From positions 1 through 41,140 of the forward strand of contig DATGLW010000093.1 of assembly GCA_035293965.1 (NCBI GenBank): 41,140 nucleotides of DNA, in the 5' to 3' direction. This DNA is from DATGLW01 sp035293965 (GTDB taxonomy: Bacteria; Actinomycetota; Acidimicrobiia; Acidimicrobiales; RAAP-2). The notes beneath the pieces are model-generated. The model was not told where the DNA came from. It was given only the letters and a program-made list of their open reading frames with translations, and searched no databases. Every line of letters starts with the position of its first letter. Within the stretch, counting starts at the first letter, position 1. The position numbers and the translations under genes were made by a program. Positions 29,913 to 37,651 of the stretch are shown here, piece after piece.

Positions 29913-29940
29913 GCAACCGGTGAGCAACCGTCGGGCAACC
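29913..29940. promoter_or_regulatory. Three GGTTGC direct repeats at 11-base spacing
   Basis: GCAACC occurs at 29913, 29924 and 29935 on the + strand (GGTTGC on the minus), exactly 11 bases apart, so all three face the same side of the helix. This is the layout of direct-repeat sites for OmpR/PhoB-type regulators. It lies between the divergent nuclease and GGDEF-EAL genes, ending 10 bases before the TACAGT box of the latter. Confidence 0.45.
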
Positions 29941-29949
29941 CACCGTCGG

Positions 29950-29955
29950 TACAGT
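29950..29955 (+). promoter_or_regulatory. -10 box TACAGT for the GGDEF-EAL gene
   Basis: TACAGT fits TANNNT and would give a leader of about 50 bases before the ATG at 30012, which has GAGGA six bases upstream. Confidence 0.4.
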
Positions 29956-30011
29956 CACGCGGCTCCCGGGCGGCAGGCCGCCACCTGGTGCGGCGCTGCG
30001 ACGAGGACTCG

Positions 30012-32366
30012 ATGACCAACGCACAACTCGCCAGGAACCAGGCGGTGGCGGTGGCGGCCGCAGTGGTGGGTGCCGTCGCGGTGCTCGGGGTCCTCGAGGG
30101 CTTCGGGCTCCTGGCCGGGGGCGAGGCGGCCACGCTGGCGGTGGGTGCCGTCTTTCTCGGTGCCATGGTCGTCGCCACACGACCTTCCCGCTCTACCTGG
30201 CGCTGGCCGTGGCTGGCCCTCGCAGTGGCGCTCGGGCTGCTGCTCTGCGCCGGGCTCGCCAGGGCCCACCTGCACACCGTCGGCAACCTGACTGCGTCGC
30301 GCTCGCTCGTCCCCGACGCGATGGGTGTCCCCGGCAGCCTCCTGGCGGCCGTGGCCGTCACCTTGGTGACGCGCGGTCGGGCACCGCGCGACCGGGTCGA
30401 CGTCGACATGGTCCTCGACGCCCTCATCTTCGCCCTGGCCTCGCTGGCGGTCGTGTGGGCCTTCGTCGTCGACCCCATCTTGGCCAGACACCACGCGCCG
30501 GGAGCGGTGCGGGTGGTCGTCGTCTGCTCCCCGGTCGTCGACCTGTTCATGGTGGCCATGACCGGCCGCCTGCTCTTCGACCGCGCCACCAGGCGGGCGT
30601 GGTCCGGACGCCTGCTGGCAGCGGCAGTGGTCGCGCTCTTCGCACGCGACGCCGCGCTCGCTGCGAGCGACCTCGGGCTCGTGAGCATGGACTGGCCGTT
30701 GTTCGATGCGCTGTCGGCGACGGCCGTCGCGCTCTTCGGCGGCGCGGCCCTGCACCCCTCTGCCCGGCTCCTCGAGCTGCGACGGCTGAACGGGGGCGCA
30801 CGGCCCCTGTTCCCCACGCCCGCACGCCTATTCCTCGTGACCCTGGCCCTGATCGTCCCCACGCTCGTGGTGGTCCTCAGCCCGGCGCGAGGTGGTGATC
30901 GCCTGGCGGTCACCGGCGTGGCCGTCGTGACGGCAGCCGTCACCACCTGGCGGGTGTTCCGTGCCCTGCGCAGCAGCGCCAGCTCGGAGGCGAAGCTCGC
31001 GCACCAGGCCACCCACGACGAGCTGACGGGGTTGCCCAACCGGGTCCTCGTCGAGCAGTGGGTGTCGGGCATGCTCGACGAGCCGGGCCTGAGCCGCGCC
31101 GGGCTGGCGGTGGTCTTCCTCGACATCGATCGGTTCAAGCTGGTGAACGACACCTTCGGGCACGCCAACGGCGACGTGCTCCTCGGCCAGGTGGCCCGCC
31201 GCATCGGCGAGGTCGTCGGTCCGCGGGACATCGTCGCCCGCATCGGCGGCGACGAGTTCGTGATCGTGCTCGAGAACGTCGCCGGGACCGAGCAGGCTCG
31301 TCAACGCGCCGAGCGGATCCGCCGATCGTTCGACGACGCCTTCTTCCTCGGCCAGTCGGAGGTCTTCGTGACCGCCAGCCTCGGCGTGTCCCTGTCGGAG
31401 CACCCCGAGCCGGTGATCGACGCGGAGACGCTCATCCGCGACGCCGACACGGCCATGTACCAGGCGAAGGAGGCCGGGCGCGACACCGTGTCCATCTTCG
31501 ACGCCTCGATGCGCGAGCGGATCGCGGACCGTCTGTCGCTCGAGCACGACCTGCGCCTGGCCGTCGAGCGCGAGGAGTTCCGGCTCGTCTACCAGCCCAT
31601 CATCTCGCTGGCCGGGAGGGAGCGGCGCGTGATCGGCCTCGAGGCGCTGCTCCGATGGGAGGGGCCTGCCCGCGGGCTCGTCCCTCCGGGGATGTTCATC
31701 GGCATCGCCGAGGACAGCGGCCTCATCGTGGAGATCGGCGACTGGGTGATCCACGAGGCGTGCCGCCAGCTCGCCAGCTGGCGCCAGGAGCCCGACCTCC
31801 ACGACCTGTTCGTGTCCGTCAACGTGTCGGCGCTGCAGCTGAAGAAGGCCGCGCTGTTGCCGAGGATCAGGGGGGCGCTGGCCCAGAGCCGGCTGTCGAC
31901 CGAGGCGCTGTGCATCGAGCTCACCGAGTCGTTGCTGATGGAGAGCCCTGCAGACGGCACCGCCCTGCTCACCCGGCTGAAGGAGCTCGGCGTGCGCCTC
32001 GCGCTCGACGACTTCGGCACGGGGTACTCGTCGCTTGCCTACCTCAGGCAGTTCCCGGTCGACTACGTCAAGGTCGACCAGTCCTTCACGGTCGGGCTGG
32101 CACGGCAGGACCCGTCGGACGAGACGCTGGTGGCCGCCATCGTCTCCATGGCGCGCGCCTTGGGCGCGGCGACGATCGCCGAGGGCGTGGAGGAGCCCCG
32201 CCAGGAGGATCGGCTGCGCGCCATCGGTGCCGACTGCGCCCAGGGCTTCTACTACTCGCGCCCGGTGCCCGCTGAGCGGGTGGTCGAGACCATCCGGTCG
32301 CTTGCGCCTCGCCGCGGGTTGCGCCTCGTCAGCGGAGATGCAGCCGGAGGTCGGCGAGGGCGCTGA
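30012..32366 (+). CDS. Membrane-bound GGDEF-EAL cyclic-di-GMP protein
   Basis: The 784-residue protein has an N-terminal multi-pass membrane region (about residues 8-305, roughly eight to ten helices), then a GGDEF domain with HDELTGLPNR, DIDRFKLVNDTFGHANGD and an intact GGDEF (412-416), then an EAL domain with EALLRW (544-549), NVSALQL, ELTES and DDFGTGYSSLAYL. Both catalytic signatures are intact, so it could make and degrade cyclic-di-GMP. No RxxD inhibitory site is evident. The membrane part is of unknown ligand and is not a recognised sensor such as MHYT. ATG 30012 has GAGGA upstream; a GTG at 29988 is possible. The 3' end overlaps the convergent gene by 38 bases. Confidence 0.93.
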   Translation: MTNAQLARNQAVAVAAAVVGAVAVLGVLEGFGLLAGGEAATLAVGAVFLGAMVVATRPSRSTWRWPWLALAVALGLLLCAGLARAHLHTVGNLTASRSLVPDAMGVPGSLLAAVAVTLVTRGRAPRDRVDVDMVLDALIFALASLAVVWAFVVDPILARHHAPGAVRVVVVCSPVVDLFMVAMTGRLLFDRATRRAWSGRLLAAAVVALFARDAALAASDLGLVSMDWPLFDALSATAVALFGGAALHPSARLLELRRLNGGARPLFPTPARLFLVTLALIVPTLVVVLSPARGGDRLAVTGVAVVTAAVTTWRVFRALRSSASSEAKLAHQATHDELTGLPNRVLVEQWVSGMLDEPGLSRAGLAVVFLDIDRFKLVNDTFGHANGDVLLGQVARRIGEVVGPRDIVARIGGDEFVIVLENVAGTEQARQRAERIRRSFDDAFFLGQSEVFVTASLGVSLSEHPEPVIDAETLIRDADTAMYQAKEAGRDTVSIFDASMRERIADRLSLEHDLRLAVEREEFRLVYQPIISLAGRERRVIGLEALLRWEGPARGLVPPGMFIGIAEDSGLIVEIGDWVIHEACRQLASWRQEPDLHDLFVSVNVSALQLKKAALLPRIRGALAQSRLSTEALCIELTESLLMESPADGTALLTRLKELGVRLALDDFGTGYSSLAYLRQFPVDYVKVDQSFTVGLARQDPSDETLVAAIVSMARALGAATIAEGVEEPRQEDRLRAIGADCAQGFYYSRPVPAERVVETIRSLAPRRGLRLVSGDAAGGRRGR

Positions 32367-33186
32367 CCTCGCGCACGAGGGCGGCAGCTGCCGCCCAGTC
32401 GGGGGGTCGGACGACGGGCTCCAGCCCGCGGCCGAGGGCCATCACGCCGTGCAGCACGGGGTCGCGCGTCGCCAGGCGAGCGTGCCAGTCAGCGAGATCT
32501 GCCCACACCGGAAGGCAGGCCGGCGAGCCGAGGTAGGGCCGGGCGGCGATGCCGGCGAACAGCGTGAAGGGCCGCTGGAACTTCCACTGGAGCATGCGCA
32601 ACGTGGACACGTCGAAGACGGCCAGGGCGCGGGCCAGGCCGCCGCTCGCTCCCAGGACCGATGCCGCCTGCAGGAGGGCCATGGTGATGGTCCCCTGCAG
32701 GGCGGGGGAGCGGCGGTAGTCGGCTGCGACAGCCACGGTCGCGATGTCGAAGGTGCGCGCCGGGTCGTGCACGAGCCCGGATCCGCCGAACAGCGACGCG
32801 CTCGACACACCCCACACGGCCTCGGCGGCGCGAAGTGCCCGCAGCCCCCTCGCAGAGGGCAGGATGAGGCGCAGCATGCCGGCGGGCTGGAGGCGCCGCT
32901 GGTCGACGACGCAGGCCAGAACCGTCGCATGGTCGTACGGCGCGAGCGCTCGCCGCTGCCACTCGAGCGCGTCCGCCGATGCCTCGCCCAGCACCTGGCG
33001 CTCCAGCGCGAGCGCCAACGCGGCGTGACGGTCGTCGGCCCGCCATGCGTGCAGCACCATGGGCGCGTCGCTCGACGCGTCGACGAGCTCGGCCGCCAGG
33101 GCTTGCAGCTCACCCGGACCCGGCCCGCCATACGGTGCGGCACCATGTCGCAACCGCGCCAGCGGCCGGCCGCGACGACCCGTCAC
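32329..33186 (-). CDS. Unknown protein with a GNAT-like pattern
   Basis: I recognise no named family. The 285-residue soluble protein has a strand-helix order suggesting an acyltransferase fold: ATVLACVVDQRRLQPAGMLR (two strands), FDIATVAVAADYRR (strand 4 of a GNAT core), a helix GTITMALLQAASVLGASGG, strand RALAVFD, helix VSTLRMLQ, and an aromatic FQRPFTLFAGIAARPYLGSP region. The usual GNAT acetyl-CoA loop (Q/RxxGxG/A) is not clear: RRSPALQGTI is the nearest. Resemblance to LuxI-like synthases is possible but weak. Its GTG start overlaps the stop of a 6-codon upstream frame. It converges with, and overlaps by 38 bases, the cyclic-di-GMP gene. Confidence 0.6.
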   Translation of the reverse strand: MTGRRGRPLARLRHGAAPYGGPGPGELQALAAELVDASSDAPMVLHAWRADDRHAALALALERQVLGEASADALEWQRRALAPYDHATVLACVVDQRRLQPAGMLRLILPSARGLRALRAAEAVWGVSSASLFGGSGLVHDPARTFDIATVAVAADYRRSPALQGTITMALLQAASVLGASGGLARALAVFDVSTLRMLQWKFQRPFTLFAGIAARPYLGSPACLPVWADLADWHARLATRDPVLHGVMALGRGLEPVVRPPDWAAAAALVREVSALADLRLHLR

Positions 33187-33203
33187 GCGGCGCTTCTTTC
33201 CAC
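33183..33203 (-). CDS. Putative leaderless leader peptide
   Basis: GTG plus five sense codons (VERSAA) and TGA; the TGA overlaps the GTG of the downstream gene (GTGA, 33186-33183). The GTG lies seven bases after a TACGGT box, the spacing of leaderless genes here. It may place a ribosome at the downstream start. Chance cannot be excluded. Confidence 0.35.
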   Translation of the reverse strand: MERSAA

Positions 33204-33210
33204 GGCGGTC

Positions 33211-33216
33211 ACCGTA
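33211..33216 (-). promoter_or_regulatory. -10 box TACGGT
   Basis: On the minus strand TACGGT ends seven bases before the GTG of the mini-ORF at 33203 and 24 bases before the main start at 33186. Confidence 0.45.
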
Positions 33217-33350
33217 GCCGCACCCGGTCGTGCTGTGTCGATCAGTCGTCGATCTCGTCGATCGGTCGTCGGTCGGGCCTCAGGATTGGCTCAGCGATCT
33301 CGCAGGTGGTCGCGCCGACCGCGGTCCCCGATCGGGCGTGGCGCTCCCAC

Positions 33351-33356
33351 TAGATT
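33351..33356 (+). promoter_or_regulatory. -10 box TAGATT, leaderless arrangement
   Basis: TAGATT ends eight bases before the GTG at 33365; the only purine run between is GGAAG, too close to the start to be a good ribosome site. Confidence 0.5.
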
Positions 33357-33364
33357 GGAAGCCG

Positions 33365-33607
33365 GTGCTGGCACACGCCCTGGTCGAGCTCGGGATCGTC
33401 TGGGGCGTGGCCGTGTGCGTGGTGCTCGTGTCGGGGCTCGTCACAGGAGTGGCCCTCTCGCGCCGTGCGTCGCAGGCGCATCGCCCCCGGCGCCGGCACC
33501 GGTCGCCTGGGACCCGGCGGCTGCTGCCGGGCGGCAACCTCTACTGCCGGCTGCACCGCCGGCCGCTCGCCGTGGCCGTGCCCCACCGTTCGCGCCGCCT
33601 GCGCTGA
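33365..33607 (+). CDS. Tiny membrane protein with a basic tail
   Basis: The predicted 80-residue product has one hydrophobic helix (LVELGIVWGVAVCVVLVSGLV, about residues 8-28) followed by an Arg/His-rich, Pro-containing tail (about 22 Arg and His in the last 50 residues). This suggests a single-pass protein with the basic part in the cytoplasm. It has no recognisable domain. Evidence for expression is a -10 box eight bases upstream of the GTG. It converges on the aldo/keto reductase 13 bases away. I rate it as likely but not certain to be a gene. Confidence 0.5.
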   Translation: MLAHALVELGIVWGVAVCVVLVSGLVTGVALSRRASQAHRPRRRHRSPGTRRLLPGGNLYCRLHRRPLAVAVPHRSRRLR

Positions 33608-33620
33608 GGCGGGCCCGTGG

Positions 33621-34538
33621 CTACTCGGTGAGGCGAGCGACGTCGGCTGCCTCGTCCGGCGTGAGCCGCCATGCGGCCGACGCGGCGTTCGCGCGCACCT
33701 GGTCGGGCTTGGTCGCCCCGGCGATGACCGAGGCGACCACCGGCTGGGCGATCAGCCACGCGGTCGCCAGCTCCAGCACGGTGTGCCCCCGCGCCTCGGC
33801 CCATTCGGTGAGGGACCCTACGACGTCGAAGTTGCGCTCCGAGAGCATGCCCGAGGCTCGATCGCCCCAGCGTGCCAGGCGCGTCCCCTCGGGCGGTGCC
33901 TCGCCCCGGCGGTACTTGCCAGTCAGCATGCCGCTCGCAAGCGGGAAATAGGGCAGGTAGGCGAGGCCGAGGCGGCGGCACTCGGGGAGGACTTCCTGCT
34001 CGTCGCGGCGGTCGAGGAGGCTGTACGCGTTCTGCAGGCTCACGAACCTGGGCGCGCCGCCAGCCACCGCACCCTCGGCTTCGCGCAGCTGGCTGGCCGA
34101 GAAGTTCGAGCAGCCGATCTCACGGACCTTGCCCTCTGCCACGAGCTCGCCGAGCGCGGCCAGCGTGTCGCCGATCGGGGTGTCCGGATCGGGCCGGTGA
34201 AGCTGGTAGAGATCGATCCAGTCCGTCCCCAGCATCCGCAGGCTGCGCTCCGCCGCCTGCCGGACGTACTCGGGGCGCGCCCCGCCCTGGGTCTCCTTGC
34301 CGACCGGGCTCCCGAACTTGGTGGCGATGACGACCCGGTCGCGCCGCTTGCCGAGGGCGCGCCCGAGCCGCTCCTCGCTCGCGCCATAGGAGTCCGCGGT
34401 GTCGAAGAAGTTGACCCCGGCGTCGAGCGCCGCGTCCACGACTGGCGCAACGTCCTCTTCGGCCATCCCGTAGCCGAAATTGTTCGTGCCGAGGCCCACC
34501 ACCGTCACCTCGAGCGATCCGATCTTCCTCGTGTCCAT
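33621..34538 (-). CDS. Aldo/keto reductase
   Basis: The 305-residue TIM-barrel enzyme has the AKR catalytic tetrad: Asp46 and Tyr51 in FFDTADSYG, Lys74 in VIATKFG and His in DLYQLHRPD. The C-terminal NADPH-binding segment (VVASVIAGATKPDQVRANA) is also present, and the LPYFPLASGMLTGKY loop is typical. Substrates are carbonyls; the physiological one is unknown. An imperfect -10 (TAGACC, 34550-34545) lies six bases before the ATG with no Shine-Dalgarno. Confidence 0.93.
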   Translation of the reverse strand: MDTRKIGSLEVTVVGLGTNNFGYGMAEEDVAPVVDAALDAGVNFFDTADSYGASEERLGRALGKRRDRVVIATKFGSPVGKETQGGARPEYVRQAAERSLRMLGTDWIDLYQLHRPDPDTPIGDTLAALGELVAEGKVREIGCSNFSASQLREAEGAVAGGAPRFVSLQNAYSLLDRRDEQEVLPECRRLGLAYLPYFPLASGMLTGKYRRGEAPPEGTRLARWGDRASGMLSERNFDVVGSLTEWAEARGHTVLELATAWLIAQPVVASVIAGATKPDQVRANAASAAWRLTPDEAADVARLTE

Positions 34539-34544
34539 GACCCA

Positions 34545-34550
34545 GGTCTA
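34545..34550 (-). promoter_or_regulatory. Possible -10 box TAGACC, leaderless arrangement
   Basis: On the minus strand TAGACC (last base differs from TANNNT) ends six bases before the aldo/keto reductase ATG. Confidence 0.3.
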
Positions 34551-34639
34551 CCACGGGCGTTGGGGGTCCGGCGCCCGCGAGGTCGTTCGGGCGAGGGCCC
34601 CGCCTGTGCCCAACGAGAGCCGCTCGCGCGGGGCTCTCG

Positions 34640-35146
34640 TCAGCCGGTCGGGGAGGTCGACGCCGGTCGTTCCGGTCCCCACGCGCGCCCGTCCCACCAG
34701 CGGAAGCCCGACGGGGTACCAGCCGGGTCGGGGTACCAGCCGGGCGGTGCCGCCGCCGGCACGGCCTGGACGGCTGGGGGCGCCGCGCGCCCCGAGCGCC
34801 GGAGCAGGACCAGGCCGCCCACGCCGGCACCCAGGGCGAGGGCCAGGGTGAAGAGGCCCACGAGCATGCGGCTGTTGGCCGCCGACTGGCACTCGCCGAT
34901 GAACGCGAGCCAGTCGAGGTGGGCGGCCGTACCAGCGCTGGCCGGCGGTGGAGGGCCGGCGCCGATCGACACCGGGTCGAAGAAGGCGGCTGCCGCCGAC
35001 TCCGAGGAGGTACCGGGCCCGCAGGTTCCGCCGGCGGCGGGTGCGGGCAGGCTGGTGAGCACGGCGCTCAAGGCGATGGCGATGCCCATCACGCCGAGGA
35101 AGACGAGGACCGCTCCGGCCAAGCGCCGCGTGCTTGTCGTGGGCAA
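34640..35146 (-). CDS. DUF2510 membrane protein
   Basis: The 168-residue product has an N-terminal membrane helix (GAVLVFLGVMGIAIALSAVL), an extracytoplasmic Pro/Ser/Ala-rich segment with two Cys (CGPG and ECQS) that could pair, a second helix (MLVGLFTLALALGAGVGGLVLL), and a C-terminal DUF2510 motif (PPGWYPDPAGTPSGFRWWDG). The DUF2510 WYPDP-RWWDG module is almost confined to actinobacteria and its function is unknown. TTG 35146 is preferred because AAGGGAG lies six bases upstream; a GTG at 35179 would add 11 residues. A TACCAT box lies at 35215-35210. Confidence 0.8.
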   Translation of the reverse strand: MPTTSTRRLAGAVLVFLGVMGIAIALSAVLTSLPAPAAGGTCGPGTSSESAAAAFFDPVSIGAGPPPPASAGTAAHLDWLAFIGECQSAANSRMLVGLFTLALALGAGVGGLVLLRRSGRAAPPAVQAVPAAAPPGWYPDPAGTPSGFRWWDGRAWGPERPASTSPTG

Positions 35147-35209
35147 TGCCTGCTCCCTTCCCGTCCGCTCCGTCGTCACCGTGAGCCGTGCCCGGCCCTG
35201 GCGTCGCGG

Positions 35210-35215
35210 ATGGTA
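35210..35215 (-). promoter_or_regulatory. -10 box TACCAT for the DUF2510 gene
   Basis: On the minus strand TACCAT would start transcription near 35203, about 57 bases before the TTG start. Confidence 0.35.
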
Positions 35216-35278
35216 GACGGCCCGCGCCCACGCCGGGACGCGCGCGGCACGCCAGACGGCTCGGGTGGCGGCGGCCGG

Positions 35279-35284
35279 TAGGAT
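35279..35284 (+). promoter_or_regulatory. -10 box TAGGAT upstream of the lactate dehydrogenase gene
   Basis: TAGGAT would give a leader of about 150 bases before the GTG at 35444. I see no riboswitch or other folded element that I can name in the leader. Confidence 0.35.
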
Positions 35285-35443
35285 CCACGGAGCGGCCGGC
35301 CTGGCAGTGAGGGGCAGCGGGCCGGACAGCGCGCGTGGCCGGTGCACGAGGCGTGGCTGTGATGGGGCAGCGCGCGTGGCGGCGGGGCTGCATGCCTGGG
35401 CAGCATGCCCACGGGGGGCCGAGAGGGGCCGCGAGGAGGGAGC

Positions 35444-36697
35444 GTGTCCAGTCAGGCGAAGCGGCGCCCCGGGGCTCGGGGCCTCCGGGGGATGCTCGAG
35501 ACCCTCCGGTCGGTCGTTGCCTTCGAGCGGCTCGAGCTCGACCCCGTGGCGCGGCGCCTCCGGAGGGCGGCGTCGGTCCACGATCTGCGCGCCGCCGCCG
35601 CGCGCAGGCTCCCGGGCGGTGTGTTCGACTACGTCGACGGTGCGGCAGAGGACGAACGCACGCTGGCCGCCAACACCGAGGCCTTCGCCCGGCGGACGTT
35701 CCGGCCCCGGGTCCTACGCGACGTCGGTGCGGTCGATCCGTCGACCACGCTGCTCGGGCGCAGCCATCCGTTGCCGCTCGTGCTGGCTCCGACCGGCTTC
35801 ACCAGGATGGTGCACCCCGAAGGTGAGCTCGCGGTAGCCCGCGCTGCCGCCCGGGCCGGGCTGCCCTACACCCTGTCGACCCTGTCGACCCGCTCGCTCG
35901 AGGAAGTGGCCGAGGCCGGCAGTGGCGAGCGGTGGTTCCAGGTGTACGTCTGGCGCGACCGCGCCCTCGTGGCGGACCTGGTCGAGCGCGCCCGAGCTGC
36001 CGGCTACGGGGCTCTCGTCTTGACTGTGGACAACCCCGTGCTCGGCCGCCGCGAGCGCGACGTCCGGCGCGGCTTCACACTGCCGCCGAAGCTCGGGGTG
36101 CGCACCCTGCTCGAGGGGGCAGTGCGCCCGGCCTGGACGTGGGCGTTCGCCCGGTCGGAGCCCATCACGTTCGCCAACGTCCGCGGCCGCGAGGTTGGTG
36201 ACGGCACGACGGCAGTCGTGCTGGCCGACTACATCAGCGCGCAGTTCGACCCGGGCGTGACCTGGGAGGACCTCGAGTGGCTCCGGTCGATCTGGCCTGG
36301 TCCGCTCGTGGTCAAGGGTGTCCAGACCCTCGAGGACGCCAGGCTGGCCGCCGATGCCGGTGTCCAGGCGATCGCCCTCTCCAACCACGGCGGCCGCCAG
36401 CTCGACTCCGCCCCGGCACCGCTCGACCTCGTCGCGCCCGTCTCCGACGCACTCGGTGATCGCGTCGAGATCCTCTGCGACGGCGGCGTCCGCCGGGGGA
36501 GCGACGTGGTCAAGGCCCTCGCACTGGGGGCGCGGGCGTGCATGATCGGTCGTGCCTACCTGTACGGGTTGGCGGTCGGGGGCGAGCGCGGCGTCGCGCA
36601 CGTGCTCGACCTGCTGGGCTCCGACGTGCGCCGCACAATGGCCCTTGTCGGCGCGCGCACCGTGGCTGACATCACCGAGGACCTGGTCGCCGGCTGA
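35444..36697 (+). CDS. FMN-dependent alpha-hydroxy acid dehydrogenase (LldD type, probable L-lactate dehydrogenase)
   Basis: The 417-residue TIM-barrel flavoprotein resembles actinobacterial LldD2 closely: VFDYVDGAAEDERTLAANTEAF, LAPTGFTRMVHPEGELAVARAA, LSTLSTRSLEEVAEA, WFQVYVWRDRALVADLV, LVVKGVQTLEDARLAADAGV and the SNHGGRQLDSAPAPLDL active-site loop with the catalytic His. Then CDGGVRRGSDVVKALALGA and IGRAYLYGLA close the FMN site. It probably oxidises L-lactate to pyruvate and passes electrons to quinone; the exact substrate is inferred from family. About 35 residues precede the fold. GTG 35444 has GAGGAGG four bases upstream. Confidence 0.9.
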   Translation: MSSQAKRRPGARGLRGMLETLRSVVAFERLELDPVARRLRRAASVHDLRAAAARRLPGGVFDYVDGAAEDERTLAANTEAFARRTFRPRVLRDVGAVDPSTTLLGRSHPLPLVLAPTGFTRMVHPEGELAVARAAARAGLPYTLSTLSTRSLEEVAEAGSGERWFQVYVWRDRALVADLVERARAAGYGALVLTVDNPVLGRRERDVRRGFTLPPKLGVRTLLEGAVRPAWTWAFARSEPITFANVRGREVGDGTTAVVLADYISAQFDPGVTWEDLEWLRSIWPGPLVVKGVQTLEDARLAADAGVQAIALSNHGGRQLDSAPAPLDLVAPVSDALGDRVEILCDGGVRRGSDVVKALALGARACMIGRAYLYGLAVGGERGVAHVLDLLGSDVRRTMALVGARTVADITEDLVAG

Positions 36698-36709
36698 ACC
36701 GGCCGGCGA
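36687..36709 (+). terminator. GC hairpin spanning the lactate dehydrogenase stop codon
   Basis: An 8-bp perfect stem (TCGCCGGC with GCCGGCGA) has the TGA stop in its 7-base loop. No T-run follows. Possible 3'-end structure only. Confidence 0.35.
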
Positions 36710-36787
36710 GAGCGGCCTGGTCCCGTGCCGCCCGCGCTGCCCGGTGCGCGACGCCCTCCGGGCAGGCCACCTCCGCCGAGGCGGTCG

Positions 36788-37369
36788 TCAGGAGCGCGGG
36801 TCGCGCCACGGCAGGCCGGGTCTGGTGCGCCGTCGCTCGCCCGGCACCAGGTGCGCCCGGGCTCGGTGCGCCCGGCGCACGAGCAGAGCTGCCAGCGCAA
36901 GGAGCCAGACCGGGAACCACAGGACCTGGCCACCGGCGCCCGGGCCGGCGACGCCCATGACCGAAAGGGCAACCAGCAGCACCAGCACGACCGAGCCGGC
37001 AAGAGCGAGGGCGGCGGCCATGATGCTCACGACGACCGCGCCGGCCCACGAAACGGGGGAGGCGGTGGGGGCCGGCGCCGGCAGGTCTTCGAGGAGCGCC
37101 GCGAGCTCGCGCCTGGTGCGGGCACGCAGTGCGCGGTCCACCCGCTCGTCGAGCTCGGCCAAGTCGAGCCGGCCTGCCTTCATGTGGTCGCCGAGCTCCT
37201 CGACCACCGCCTCACGCTCGGCATCCGACGCCCTGAGGTCGAGGTCGCTGCGGCGCCGCGACGGGTACCCGAGGGCGACGGGGGTGGGGAGAGAGCACCA
37301 GCTCGCGCGGCCAGGGCGCCACCAGAGCGTCTCTCCGGCACGGTTCGTGTCGTCGGGCCTCGTCACCAT
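36788..37369 (-). CDS. DUF1707 (SHOCT-like) membrane protein
   Basis: The 193-residue product holds the DUF1707 module: LDLRASDAEREAVVEELGDHMKAGRLDLAELDERVDRALRARTRRELAALLEDLP (about residues 44-98), written here only as its motif order: RASDAER, GRLDLAELDERV and LAALLEDLP. Two membrane helices follow (about 105-135 and 145-165), then a basic tail. The module is common in actinobacteria and thought to mediate interactions; function is unknown. The ATG at 37369 adds about 40 residues before the module; a start nearer VALGYPSRRR is possible. No convincing promoter is visible. Confidence 0.8.
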   Translation of the reverse strand: MVTRPDDTNRAGETLWWRPGRASWCSLPTPVALGYPSRRRSDLDLRASDAEREAVVEELGDHMKAGRLDLAELDERVDRALRARTRRELAALLEDLPAPAPTASPVSWAGAVVVSIMAAALALAGSVVLVLLVALSVMGVAGPGAGGQVLWFPVWLLALAALLVRRAHRARAHLVPGERRRTRPGLPWRDPRS

Positions 37370-37580
37370 CCACCTCGCTCACCGTGGTCCGGAGGCCGCC
37401 TCGGCGGCGGCCGTGCCCCGGGGGCCCAGGAGGCGGCTGCCCACCTCGGTCCCCATAGCTCATACCACTCGCGGCCCCTCGTGATGCGGGCACCCAAAGG
37501 GGGGGTGTGGCGCGCCATGAGGGAGGTGCGCGGCCCCTTCGTGAGCGGGCACCGTCCGCCGCCCGGTGTGGCCGACCCCG

Positions 37581-37610
37581 TTGCGGCCTGCTGGCGATCC
37601 CGCCTATCGT
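37581..37610 (+). promoter_or_regulatory. Sigma-70-type promoter TTGCGG-18-TATCGT
   Basis: A TTGCGG -35 (37581-37586) and TATCGT -10 (37605-37610) are separated by 18 bases. The predicted transcript start near 37617 gives about 35 bases to the GTG at 37652 and excludes the upstream ATG at 37517. Confidence 0.6.
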
Positions 37611-37651
37611 CGGTGCCGCGGCGAGCTGCCGCCGCTCCTGCCTGGAGACCA

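Noticed and set aside
37517..37517. Upstream ATG for the alpha/beta hydrolase
   Set aside because: It lies upstream of the TTGCGG-18-TATCGT promoter; GTG 37652 has a Shine-Dalgarno and lies downstream of the promoter.
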